This document shows positions 11,387 through 22,397 of a stretch of 64,000 nt of DNA, piece after piece. The notes under the pieces were generated by a model. The model did no database searches and was not told the origin of the DNA. It was given only the letters and a program-made list of their open reading frames with translations. The position numbers and the translations under genes were made by a program. The DNA is from Blastomyces gilchristii SLH14081 (lineage: Eukaryota; Ascomycota; Eurotiomycetes; Onygenales; Ajellomycetaceae), in contig NW_003101671.1 in assembly GCF_000003855.2 (NCBI RefSeq), positions 593,817 through 657,816 on the forward strand, written 5' to 3'. The stretch's first letter is position 1, and each line of letters starts with the position of its first letter.

Positions 11387-12720
11387 ATGGATACCTTCTC
11401 TAGCTGATATGAACAACACCCTTCTCTGCTACCTGAACTGGAAGGTATGCAGAACCTTTCAGAGGGTTTACTTGAAGCAGTAAGAAAAGCAGCTGAGACT
11501 GCTGAACTGGAATTGAAGCTCTGTACATGTACAAGGATTCTAAATGAGATTGAGGCCTTGTGTATGCAGTGGCAGGGAANNNNNNNNNNNNNNNNNNNNN
11601 NNNNNNNNNNNNNNNNNNNNNNNNNNNNNNNNNNNNNNNNNNNNNNNNNNNNNNNNNNNNNNNNNNNNNNNNNNNNNNNNNNNNNNNNNNNNNNNNNNNN
11701 CTTAGGCCTGCAGCAGGAGGATCAAATGTTTATGCAGACAGACAACTATGCTGAACCTGGAGGTCCCATCATGATTGTTCATGACCTCTCCAGAAGTGTA
11801 CACATCATCAGAGACTGCTGTGCAGGATGAGAATCTGAGCATGAAATATATCAAGCTGGGAGATCTGCCGGAGCCATCAAGCTTCAATGGCAACTGAAAA
11901 AATGATGCTGCAATCAGCTGGCTAAGTCAGATACAATCATATTATTGAATTGAATGTGAACTCACAGGCAGGCAGTCAATGAAATTTCAACAAGTCTTAA
12001 GATCTGCTGTGTTCCTACACAGAAAAGTGAAGTCATTATGAATGACTGATGAAAAGATGAACCTTGCAGACTCAGAGTGATATTCATTCTCATGAACATG
12101 GAATGAGTTTTTCAAATGAATCTTACACAACTTTGAGGAAGTGAACGCGTGAGACAAGCATTACAAACACTTCACTGAGTGTAGACAAGTGAATAATCTT
12201 ACATTGTACTTCACACACTTCAGTTTACACTATCTTGTGTTGAATGAAGAGCTTTCAACACCTTTCTGTTTACAGATCTTCATCCATGATCTTACACCTG
12301 AGTTGAGAGTGGAATGAAAATGCTTAACCTTGCAACCAGGCATGGTGAAAGAAGCATACAACATCCTCATTGTATGGGAACAAGTGAGCCAATTGTGACA
12401 GAAAATACTGCAATTGAGTATGCCTCAGCAGAGAACAGGTAATCAGACTTCTACAATACAAGTCACACACCTGGATGTGATGAATCTAGATCTGAATGTC
12501 ATTGCTAAAGCACTGAATCCCCTGAAAAAGGGATTCCCTGGGTGGAAACCTTGGTGTTGCAAGCATTGAGCTTGTTTCAACTGCAGACACCAAAATCATA
12601 ATGTAAAAGATTGCACTCAGTGTGCACAGTCAAAAAACTAGCAGGATCAGTGAGCTCAGAGGCACTTGCTGATATTCTATGAAAAGTCTTCAAAGTGAAA
12701 GAGATGCCTGTGTTAGATGA
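11387..12720 (+). pseudogene. Family-B Gypsy gag with CCHC zinc knuckle
   Basis: The frame opens at ATG 11387 (MDTFSS, then a TGA, then PSLLPELEGMQNL). After the assembly gap the gag frame is offset and reads LPEPSSFNG, a typical capsid start, continuing with TGA-only interruptions to a zinc knuckle CFNCRHQNHNVKDC (C-x2-C-x4-H-x4-C) near 12568-12610. Gag forms the virus-like particle and packages element RNA. The knuckle lies in reading frame 0 and pol in a -1 frame relative to it, so a frameshift would join them. The exact 3' end is not defined. Confidence 0.75.
11580..11700. other. Assembly gap (121 N) inside family-B gag
   Basis: A run of N interrupts gag. The coding frame before the gap (ATG 11387) and the gag frame after it (through 11841 to the zinc knuckle) are not in register across 121 bases, so the true length is not 121 or an indel is present. 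Confidence 0.95.
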
Positions 12721-12730
12721 CTCTCTGAAT

Positions 12731-15700
12731 TCTGTGAATGCAAAGAAGAAGCAGGCTCCTGACTGAGGTGCAGGCGAGGATGAAGTGAATGCTCATCTCA
12801 ATGCCTTGAGGCCTGAAATGTTAATGTATAAGAGGCACTTGAGTAAGAATTGAGAGGTGGCTGCAAAAGTGTTAGTAGACACAGGAGCTTTGACACAATA
12901 TATTGATGATTATATAATCTGAAGATTGAAAGGGGTCCGCTGAGTGAAGGATCCCCAATGCATAAGATTATCTGATAACTGATATTTGATATCACCTGCA
13001 AAAGTAAGAGTTCTCTTGCACTTTGAAGGATGATCTTGCTATATTTGGGCGTGAGAGCTGCAGAACATGGAATACAACCTTATTCTTGAACTTGATTGAT
13101 TTCAAAGGTTCAATCTGCAGATTCAATGATGTACATGTCATATGCAGTTGACTGATAGGAAGAAAATGGTTCATATGATTCTATCAACTGATATGAGAAG
13201 GATATTCCACGCCTCTGGTATAGAAGGATTAAATCTGCTTACACATCAACAAGCAAAGAGAATGATTTGCAAGACCTCATCTGAAAGCATTCTGTATGTC
13301 ATACAGGACCTGGAAGCAGAGGAAACCAAGATAAAAGATATGCGGGAGGATAAGCATATAAAGAAGCTTCTGAAGAAGCATGGGAAGGTCTTCTGAACAG
13401 ATCTTCCACCAGAATTGCTGCTGGAATGAGGATTCATACATGAGATTGACATGGGGGACACAAAACCAGTCAACCAGAATGTGTACCCCCTGTCACAAAT
13501 GCATCTTGAAGAACAGAAGTGTCAGATCACAGACCTTCTAGAATGTGGTCTCATACAACCCTCATCAAGCACGTGGGGCTTTCCAGTCCTATTTGTGAAA
13601 AAGATGGGTGGAGAGTGGCGGATGTGTATCAATTATCAAGCACTCAACAAGCTAATGATCAAGAATGGATATTCACTGCCATGGATTCAACAATAGTTGA
13701 ATACAGTCAGAAACACCTGATATCTATTGAAGATTGATCTTCTCTCAGAATACTGGTAGATTTGTGTAGATAAACTGTCAGTCCCGCGAACTGTGTTTAA
13801 TACACAATGAGAGAAGTTCAAATTCCTAGCAATGTCATTTGATCTGACAAATGCGCCTGTCACCTTTCAAATGATGATGAATATGATCCTTCATAAACAG
13901 AATGGAACCTCATGCCTTGTATACCTTGATGACATCCTAGTCTTTTCAAACTCATATGATGAACATCTGAAGCATCTCAATGAAGTGCTTACAACTCTGG
14001 CAGAGCATAAGCTCTATACCAAATCAATCAAGTGTGTGTTTGAAATGGAAGAGTTGGAGTTTGTGAGACATGTAGTGAGTGGTGACTGTATACACCCCAT
14101 TCTGAAGAAATTGAATGTCATAGTGAATTGGCCGCGGCTGAGAAATGTACACCATGTACAACAGTTTCTTGAGTTGGTCTCATACTACTGCAGGTTCATC
14201 AAGGATTTCACACAAATATCTGCACCACTCTCAGATCTCTTAAGAGAAATGAATGCAAATCTGTGAAAGAAGAAGTTTCATTCAATCATCTGAAATGCTG
14301 TGTGCAAAGAGGCTTTTCTCACACTGAGGGAATGTATAACAACATTCTCAGTGCTTATTCAACCAGATTGTGATAAACCTTTCTACATCAAGACAGACAC
14401 ATCTGAATGGGCTATCAGAGGCGCCCTTCTACAGATGGGCAAGGACAGCAAGCTGCACCTGGTGGTGTATGATGGTAGGAAACTATCAGGCGCTGAGCTC
14501 AATTACCCAGTGCATGAAAAGAAATTGCTAGCAATCAAGCACATGCTGGTGTTGTGGGATAGATATATTGACAACAGGCATATAACAACAGTGATCATGA
14601 ATCATGAAAGCCTCATCTATCTACAATCAATGACAAAACCTTTCCAAATGCTTACCATGTTGGATCTCAGAGTTCCAAGTGTATAATCTTCATATCAAAT
14701 ACTGAAAGGAATTGAATGTAGTGATGCTGAATGCAATCAGTTGCAGACCTGATTTCATGGGTGAGGGTTCTGTGAACCAGGCACAAGGAATGTTCATGTT
14801 AACACACTGAGAGAATGCAAGGAATCAGAATGAGTGAATGCCATGATCTCTCACTTGAAGAATGGCAAGGTGTTGAATGACAAGCATCTCATGAGAGTAG
14901 TAGAAGAGATGCTTCTGAACTTCAAGCTGGGGAAATTGGGAAATGAAAACAATATTGTGCTTTACTGTGATCTAGGATACACAGAAGCTCCCTATCTAGA
15001 ACCTTTATTTAGACATGACTTGATGGCTCACATGCACAAGGAATTCAGCCACTTAGAAAGCCCTGGACTCATGGGTGTACTCAAACCAAGAGTATACTGG
15101 TCAAGCATGGCCGAGAACATCCAGGTGTACACTCACGAGTGCCTGAATTGCCAGGTCATGAAAGAATCTAAGAAAGGATTAGAATGTGAGGAAGCACAAC
15201 ATCAGGTAGAGTGTATGATACAACTGTTCAAATGATGGGGGATGGACCTTATAGACATATTGCCGCGAATGCTAAATGGAAATTGATGGATAATCACTGC
15301 TATTGATTATGCTACTGACTGGCCAGTTGTAAGAGCAGTTTCAGAGATGACAGAGAAGGTGATGGTGAAGTTCCTACATGATGAGATCTATGTCAACTAT
15401 GGAATGCTGCGCGAGATTCTAACTGATAATGGTGTGAATCTTGTAGAAGGAGTGATGAGGCATTTCATAAGTCAGTTACAGACAAGACATTGTAGAACAA
15501 CATCATACCACCCGCGGATGAACAGGAAGATGAAATGCTTGAATGGAATCTTGAGCAACATGCTGATGAAATATCTAGTGAATAAGCCTACAAGACTATG
15601 GGATGAATATCTCAGGCAGGCACTATTGGTCACGTGGATTTGACAGCATGCAGTCTCCAAGTGTTCATCATTCTACCTGTTGTATGGATTGCACCCGCGC

Positions 15701-16747
15701 ATCCTGGAGAATGTTTCAGAAAAGATGAGGGAGGGAGCAGTTGCAGATGCAGCAGGAACAGCAGTTGCAGATGCAACAGTCACAGATGCAGAACCAAGAT
15801 TGAAAGAGATCAGCCACACACGCACAAAAGCTAATGAGTTACTCCTGAACTGAGCAATTCAATTGAAAAGAATATGAGACTCACTTGTTAAGAAATTGAG
15901 TCTCAAGATGGGAATGTGAGTCCTCATATACAATGAGAGTTCTGAGAAGTTCCAACCTAGGTGGTTTGAGCTATATAAAATACTCAAATCACATCCTCTG
16001 AGAATGTACACATTGGAAGAACCAGGGGGACAGATCTTATGCAACTTAATCAATGATTCATGACTTGTGAAAGCAAAGATGTAAGACCTGAGCAGATTAT
16101 GATCATCTGCAGCACTATTATCAGCATTGAAAAAGAAGAGACTTACAATTGAAAAGCCTTGTGAAGTAAGAGAAATCATAGACACTTACAAACCAGATGA
16201 TCTCACTTATTCTGACCTTTCCACAATTACAAGGAAAGAATGGAAAGAAATGAAGAAATCAGGTGAATGCCACACTTCAATAAGTGATGAGACTGTAGCT
16301 GATTGTATGATAATGCGCTGCAGACAGCGGGTGCAACACAGCAAAGAGTGATCTCAAAGCAGCAGACTTGCACATGAGTCAGATTGCAGAAGAAAAAGGA
16401 ATTCAGAGTTGAATTTAACTGTTTACACCAGTTCAATTGTGAAGACCACAGAGGACAAACTATCTGAAACATCCACAGATGTGTGGGACCAAGTCATCTC
16501 AACCCCTGAAGATGCTCAGAGGTCAGATGAGGTTAGTTTTGATGAGCTGTTTACTGTAGTGGTCTGAGTGGGTGAAGAGAGACAGTATAATGTGTGAGAC
16601 AGAATCACAAAAAGTTAGAAGCTGCTGAACCTAGTCACTGAATGCTGTACCATATAGAGGTTGTGTAAGAGTAGTGACTAGCAGATAGAGGAAAAGTGTA
16701 AGAAAAGAGATGATGAATTGATCATCAACTGTAAGAGTCAACTGTAA
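12731..16747 (+). pseudogene. Family-B Gypsy pol (protease, RT, RNase H, integrase), inactivated by TGA codons
   Basis: One frame is readable throughout, interrupted almost only by TGA. In order: retropepsin VLVDTGA (12869-12889), RT with [10 protein letters not shown] and YLDD (13921-13932), RNase H with KTDTSEWAIRGALL (near 14390), the integrase HHCC zinc finger (HKEFSH...CLNC, 15031-15152), DLID (near 15246) and LTDNG (near 15420), then a GPY/F-like tail (PRWFELYKI, near 15958) and about 230 further residues. The third integrase acid is Lys (AAA, 15533-15535, in YHPRMNRKMKCLN where Glu is expected). Stops at Trp and Arg positions match CpG and CpC mutation. It ends 103 bases before the antisense gene's stop. 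Confidence 0.9.
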
Positions 16748-16850
16748 AAGACAAATATTATCATATATATCTCATTCATTTTCATACATCACACATTTAA
16801 TCTATTTCCAACACCATGCCATCTGAAAAATGCCAAAAACAAAGGAAATC

Positions 16851-18339
16851 TCAAAACTCAAGATCTGCAAGGGATTTGAGAATTGCAAGCTGCTCTTGCA
16901 ACAATGCTGTGTATGCCTTCAATTCCTCTACTGCTCTGTGTACAACATTAATGTCATTGATTGCAAGATTGACTGGAATACTAATATAGAAATGCACACG
17001 TGTACATGTAGAGAAATTGAAGAAGAGTGTGAGACCTGCAGGACCAGGAGTCAGGGCAGGGGGGGCAAAGGCAGAAGAAACAGAAGAAGGAGGAGGCACA
17101 GGACCAGATGAATGGCAGAAGCCACCCAGGGCTGAACACTTATGACTCAGTGTGTGCACAACCTTCCCTGCAGAGAAGGGAGAGGAAGTGATGAAAGGAG
17201 CTTGAGAGCAGGAGAGGGTAGTCTCAGCAGTGTTATCATCTTCAATCAGAATGGCCTCTGATGCCGGAGCAACTAAGAATCATTGTTAGTGTATGAAAAT
17301 TGCAAAATCAGGGATGAGAACAGTTACTGAATGAACACCTGCTGGCCTTAGAATTGTATGCGCAATTACAACATGCATGAGGCTTCTCAGAAAGAGAGAG
17401 AGAGACATGAGAAAATGCAGGAAGCAGAATGCAGTGTGCAAACAGCTCATTCTCATGATGACACTTCAGACAAGGTGTATGAGCCTCACACCTGTGAGTG
17501 TAAAAGAGTATGACATCTGCATTCTCATTTCTGAAAACATGGATATCTTTCGCCTGCACCATGAAGTCAGATGACAGATATCAGAGAATAGGCTGATACA
17601 GATTGATCATTCTGAAGGAATTCACCAGAGCAAATGTCTCTGCAATGTTGAACTTTATAATTGTAAAAAGCTTCTTGATATCTGTGGACACCATGACTTC
17701 ATACACAGCAAAACCCATAATGATTTCCTCTAAGAACAGGAAAATCAGTGTCAGATTGAAAAGATGAAAAGAAAAAGACTCACAATCTCAATACTGTTGA
17801 GAAGGGGGATGATTCTCTGATATGAATGAATGATTGCTTCATCATGAATATTTAAAACAAATGTAATAATCAGTGTCTGTGACTGAGCTTCAGATAGTTG
17901 TGTTGTACACAGTCTTCATGCAATAAATCATTCTGGGAGTTGACAAGAAGGGTGGAAGTGTACACACTGAGAGATGTGGTTCATTAAGCCTATGCAACAT
18001 CTCCTTGAATCGGGGAGAGCTGATAACAAAAGCAGAGGCGGCAAAACCAGGAGTGGCAGGAGTGAGGGTTGCGGGAACAGGGGTAGTGGGAGCGGGAGAA
18101 CCAGACACAGGGGCAGGTGTAGGAGATTGGGGGGGAGCGGCAGAGGAAGGAACAGAGGGGGGAGGGGAGGACACGGGAGACCCGGCCACACATGGCATGA
18201 GCAATTCCTCCATTATCACATTCTCCAAGTTCTTGATCAATGATTCAACATTGGGTTCACTATCATCAGCGGATGCAGATCTGTCAACACATGATGATTC
18301 TACATGAATAAAAACAAACATATCAGCATCTGCGTTCAC
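16851..18339 (-). pseudogene. Antisense spliced accessory gene within the Gypsy: Ser/Pro-rich, Cys-rich DUF3716-like domain, coiled-coil end
   Basis: Read on the minus strand, an exon (18339-17784) with a Ser/Thr/Pro/Ala-rich stretch is followed by an intron 17783-17730 (GTGAGT, CTGAC branch site, TTCTTAG). The next exon is 17729-17328, then an intron 17327-17273 (GTAACT, CTAAC branch site, ATTCTTAG), then the last exon 17272-16851. Exon 2 carries CLKCHHENELFAHC and ACCNCAYNSKASRC, two C-x2-C-x8/9-C clusters that resemble the fungal DUF3716 domain. Exon 3 ends with a Leu/Glu-rich helix (VEELKAYTALLQEQLAIL). Phases agree across intron 2. At intron 1 the joined codon is now TAG, which one CpG C-to-T change from CAG explains. 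All other stops are TGA. The 5' end is unresolved: an ATG at 18424 does not join in frame by any GT-AG pair I tried. Function unknown. Confidence 0.65.
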
Positions 18340-18862
18340 ACAAAATCATGCCAGAAAACATGATCAGGAACCCGCTGAGAAGAGAAACAGTTGAGGATGT
18401 ATGAGAAGGTGTGTCATCATCCATGGTAATACATCATTCTGGCGATTGTTAGAAGATAAACAAGCCCTGACCATGTTTCACAATGCGTTACACTTACTGC
18501 TAACAAACTGCCTGGTATGAGCACTATGATGATGCTTGTTGTGGGAATGAGGGGCCATTGCCAGGAACATGTACAATGTGATAGGTGGACAGATAGAAAG
18601 AGTTGAACAGGAGAAGGAGTAGAAATCTTGGATGGTGGTGGTGTTCAATGATGATGGAATGAAGAAGATGGTTGAAGGATGGGAAAAGTTAGTGAATGAG
18701 TGGTGTAATATAGTGGAAGTTTCTTTGTGAGGGCATACGCAGGACACTAGCTGAATCAGGGATAGGTCACACAATTGTGAAATGCTAGTGGTGAGCTAAT
18801 CCGCATGAAGCTAGGGTGTACAACATGGTCATGTGGGTGTGACTGAATCTGGTGGGGGAGGA

Positions 18863-19045
18863 TGTGGTTCGGAAGAACGTACAACTGTCAGATAATACCG
18901 CGGCCGCTTCCGAACTACTAGCGTACGCGTACAAGTGTAAAGGGGCCATAGCAGCCGCTAATTAAATTAGCGTACGAGATTCAATATATAAGAAGCCGGC
19001 GTACGCCTGTAATCGTACGCTGGCTTAAGCAACCTTTGAATCACA
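18863..19045 (+). repeat. 3' LTR of family-B Gypsy
   Basis: 183 bp, same termini as 10801-10983, followed by the TATA duplication at 19046-19049. Confidence 0.92.
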
Positions 19046-19049
19046 TATA

Positions 19050-19226
19050 AACAGTTTTTATATTCTGGGCTGGAATTTTCTGATTTTGCATATCTGAAAT
19101 TGATGAATGTATAATAGTTAACTTTACAGATATAGGAAAAACTCTGAGAACTAAAAGTTCTCAGATAGATGTCATAGTCTCTGACTGTATACATCTATAA
19201 TTGAAGAATAATAATAATAATAATAA
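19050..19226 (+). other. LINE 3' UTR, second part, ending in AAT repeats
   Basis: It continues the LINE tail interrupted at 10800. It matches the reverse complement of 24393-24565 in the SINE and ends in an (AAT)n tract, then the 15-bp target duplication at 19227-19241. Confidence 0.85.
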
Positions 19227-19241
19227 TAGTAAAAAGTAAGA

Positions 19242-19382
19242 GTCTTTCTGAAAAAGATAAACTACTCTTATCAAAATATTAATACAATATTTCTTAAAAA
19301 GAAAAATGTGTCATTCAGACTATAATCTGTAGAATAGTTGAAGATTGTATTAATAGATCTATCTACAAAGAGCTTAATATAG
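19242..19382. other. AT-rich relic between the LINE and the gene-bearing DNA
   Basis: This is RIP-like AT-rich sequence that was contiguous with 3405-3466 before the LINE inserted. No recognisable coding content. Confidence 0.6.
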
Positions 19383-19531
19383 TGGTTGGTCATGTGATCT
19401 AGCGAGATCACCACAGCCAATAGTCGCAAAGGCCGTAACGGCCAACACATTACAATTCACTCAAGAGATTAAACAACATGTTTCTCAAGCTAAATAAGCG
19501 AGCGTAAGCAAGTGATTGAGGGTTGTTAACA
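19383..19531. repeat. Possible solo LTR or repeat relic at the compartment boundary
   Basis: Base composition jumps to normal at about 19383. The segment starts TGGTTGGTCATG and ends GTTGTTAACA, and holds a hairpin (GTGATCT-AGCG-AGATCAC) and GGCCGTAACGGCC. TG...CA ends suggest an LTR, but no target duplication or second copy is present in the window. Confidence 0.25.
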
Positions 19532-20926
19532 ATAATAATACGCCACTCGAGACCGGCTTGATGTCATCGTTGAACTTTAAATATCTTGGTTGCCGACGCG
19601 CTCTGGAACCGACTCGGAAATCGTTGTCCACTTGGGCAATGCTCTCCCAGCTCTCTACGGAGTAGTTAGTCCGTAGTTACTGTGCACAGCATTTTCCAGC
19701 CCAAGGAAGTCGTCCGGTCAGGAATGTGGCGCTGCGTTGGACCGGTGTCAAAGCGTTCAATTATTCAACCTGAGGGGGAGATGTCACTAAGTATGTGAAA
19801 CTAGTTGAACCTTGTGAGAATCTGGCAGACTCAAAATGAGTGCGACTACGTTGAACGCACCGTTGAAGGGAAAACGGATTCGAACGTAGGTCTCCCGTGT
19901 GCCCGCACTCCTCAAAGCCAGAGGAAACTTTCCGGCCTCCTCTCCGCCTTGCTATTTTATTTTAGGAATGGTGGTTTCTCTCAAGAGACAAGTGCCTTCA
20001 GGCATGAACCTTCGCTCGCTGACAGACTGGACGCCAAGCAGGGCCTTCCACCATGTAGAGAACCGAGGGATCTCGCCCTTACAGCCAGCCGGAGTCTCGG
20101 TGCGAAGCGGGAATCAAATCCGTATCTTCATATCTTCACCATATTTGCCGGTCAAACCCCAAGGCCGAAGCTTGCTTGAACTAAGCTTCCTGTGACTTCC
20201 TTCGCTCACCAACTGCTGTTGGGATTACGACCAGCGAATAAGAAGATGCTATGGAGGACGGATCATCTCGATTGACCAATCTGGCTGGTTACCTCTTTCT
20301 TCAAGACCTCAACGGCAGAAATAAAGTTATTGCCGTGGGTCTTCTTCAATCAACTTGCTGACCCAGCAAACTCGAGGTTCAGACGCAGCCCACCCTATCG
20401 GGATCTGGGGCACTCCTAGTTCTTACAGGCTTCATCCCAAGCGGTGCTCATGGGCTGATCGCCCGCAAACGATCCCCAGGATGGGCTAGTTGTGGAGTAC
20501 CAAGCTCTGCCAAAACGACCAGCAGCTTGTAGCATTCTTCATTCTCACCGCTCGTATTTGGTTGCTCGATAGCTGTGCCGCAGCATGATTTGGACAGCCA
20601 GGAAAAAATACACCTTAAAATATCCTTTTTTAGGTGCTGGCTTCGGCTCTCTGAATAAAGTTCCTTCTAGCCTACACTAGGACTGTTCTCCGCTGACAGG
20701 TTTCGAGGAGGACCGGGGTGATTTCAGGGGTGCCTGGCGGAGGTGTCCCCCCGCAAAATTCCACGAGGCGGGTAAGGATGGCCTAAGCGCGAGTCACAAC
20801 CTAGGGAACATTTCTCCAACCCTGGAAGAGTATTTCTCTCACTCTCTCTCTCTTTTTTTTTTTTTTTTTACCGCGATCGATGCGACAGCGGCAGCAGCGA
20901 CAGTCTTGACTCTGTCAAAGCAGAAC
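19532..20926. other. Intergenic region upstream of the rhodopsin-domain gene
   Basis: Normal-composition DNA with a 124-codon open frame (19805-20179) that has no recognisable domain and no supporting splice or start context. A TACGGAGTA nonamer lies at 19656-19664. A CT tract and a T run (about 20836-20870) precede the gene and may be promoter or 5' leader sequence. Confidence 0.5.
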
Positions 20927-22397
20927 ATGGAGGAAAAGAGCTGCAGCATTTTCACTGTCGCGATCTCTTTTCTCGTCGTGTCATGGGTAACTGTTGCATT
21001 GCGCTGCTATGTGCGCCTGAATCTGACCCGATGGGGCATGGATGACATCCTCGTGGTCGTGGTTGTGGTATGTCTGACCATGCCTATAGTTACCCATGTA
21101 CATGTACATGTACAGTAAGTACCCTGTCCTGCTCTCGTGCGTGGCTAATTATCTCTTTTCTATTTCTTTCACAGTTCATGTTCAGTGGTCTCGCGGGTTG
21201 CCTCATGCAATCTGCGTCCCTAGGCCTTGGGAAACATTCTAAAGATATAAAATCAATCGATGCAAGGGCCGATGCATTCAAGGTTAGATACAAAAATCTC
21301 GAATTGTATGAAGTTCCACATCGCATCGCATCGTTTTTAACATCCAGCACAGTTTTTCTTTACCGCCGATATGTTATATATCTTATCGTCGATGATAGTC
21401 AAGGTTTCCTTCTGTTTATCCCTCTTACGAATCATCATCGTTGGACGAGCTTACATCTTTACGATATACACAGTTGGCGTGATTACCTTCATTTTCACGA
21501 CTTTCTACTTCTTTTTCGCCCTTTTCTCTTGCTCGCCAGTGGAGTATACCTGGGAACAGATACGGAATCCGGACCTGGCCGGGACATGTCGGCAATATTT
21601 CAAGGTTGTGGCTGGGAGCTATGCCCATAGCTCAATCATTTGTGCGGGCGACTTGACACTCGCAAGAGTCCCTGCCTTGATGATAAGGAAATTGCAACTA
21701 AACCGCCGTACTAAGTTATCCGCTTGCGTTCTCCTTGGGTTTGGATCAGTGTGAGGTTTCCACATGCAAATCAATCAATACCTTCTCTAACTTCTTCCCC
21801 ATCAGAGCAAGCATCGCAACGATAGCCCGGCTCACATATGTCCACCACGGATATAACCAGGTTGATTTCCTCTACGTGAACACCGAGATAATGATATGGT
21901 CCATGGTCGAGATCGGAGTCAGCATCATCGCCATATCCGCCGTGACGCTCAAGCCGCTGCTGATGAAATACGAAATCTTCTTCAGCTCCCCTCAGGGCAG
22001 CAACAACAACCACAACCACAACTACAACAACAACGCGGCGCATGAGCGCGGCCGCATCTACGGCGCCCGCGACAGTGATTTCACATACACCATTGGCTCA
22101 GGGCCGCCGCGGCGGAATCGGGCCTCGACGCACGGTATCATTAGCGCCTCGCGGTTGAGGCCTGATCAGGCGGTTGCCAGGGGCCAGTCATCATCCGAAG
22201 AGAATATATGGGTGCCGAAGGGGGATGGGCATACGATGCCGAGCAGAGATGGGCCGGAGGATGATTTGGAACTCATTCCTAGGGGCGGGCAGATACATAA
22301 GATACATAAAGTTGTTGAGTTTTCGACGTCGAGGGGTACGACTGAGGAATCAAGTCAACACATTTCTGAGCATAATAGGTATACGGAGCAGGTGTAA
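20927..22397 (+). CDS. Rhodopsin-domain (PTH11/SAT4-type) seven-helix membrane protein
   Basis: Four exons: 20927-21067, 21175-21282, 21353-21750 and 21806-22397. The introns start GTATGT, GTTAGA and GTGAGG and end CACAG, CACAG and ATCAG; all phases join, giving 412 residues. The N-terminal hydrophobic helix (about 9-25) leads to LRCYVRLNLTRWGMDDILVV, the family's R-Y-V-R...G-x-D-D signature; then come LGLGKH and further helices (about 84-108, 112-138, 155-175, 203-222, 238-262). The hydrophilic tail (about 265-412) is rich in Asn, His, Ser and Arg. Fungal members of this family (Pfam Fung_rhodopsin) sit in the plasma membrane; some, such as PTH11, sense surfaces, but most have no known ligand. 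ATG 20927 is the first Met in frame before helix 1. No neighbour suggests a pathway. Confidence 0.85.

Larger units (their letters stand above)
10801..19045 (+). mobile_element. Family-B Gypsy LTR retrotransposon with an antisense accessory gene
   Basis: Identical-length 183-bp LTRs (TGTGGTTCGG...GAATCACA) flank gag, a pol with PR-RT-RH-IN order and about 2.1 kb of extra DNA holding an antisense gene. The insertion is flanked by TATA (10797-10800 and 19046-19049). The homologous uninterrupted site in the SINE tail (TTTGTAAACAG in place of TTTATAAACAG) confirms the 4-bp duplication. Base composition is far less AT-rich than the LINE around it, so it inserted after the LINE was mutated or has been less exposed. 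It is still inactivated by TGA codons. An assembly gap interrupts gag. Confidence 0.92.
3467..19226 (+). mobile_element. Full-length Tad1-like LINE, RIP-mutated, split by a family-B Gypsy
   Basis: Flanking 15-bp direct repeats (3452-3466 and 19227-19241), a GC-rich 5' region, ORF1 with zinc knuckles, ORF2 with endonuclease, RT, RNase H and a C-terminal Cys/His motif, and a 3' tail of AAT repeats (19203-19226) define a complete non-LTR element. Subtracting the Gypsy at 10801-19045 and its 4-bp duplication leaves about 7.5 kb, close to the known Tad1 size. Both ORFs stay in one frame from end to end, so decay was by substitution only. The SINE at 24393-25460 carries the same 3' end. Tad1-like elements are the usual LINE clade in filamentous fungi; the assignment here rests on domain order. 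Confidence 0.9.

Noticed and set aside
17890..18307. Plus-strand Gly/Arg-rich open frames (17974-18243, 18005-18307)
   Set aside because: They are shadows of the Pro/Ser-rich exon of the antisense gene; the minus strand has the splice sites and Cys domain.
19805..20179. 124-codon frame upstream of the rhodopsin-domain gene
   Set aside because: No recognisable family, no Kozak-like context or intron evidence; looks like intergenic sequence.
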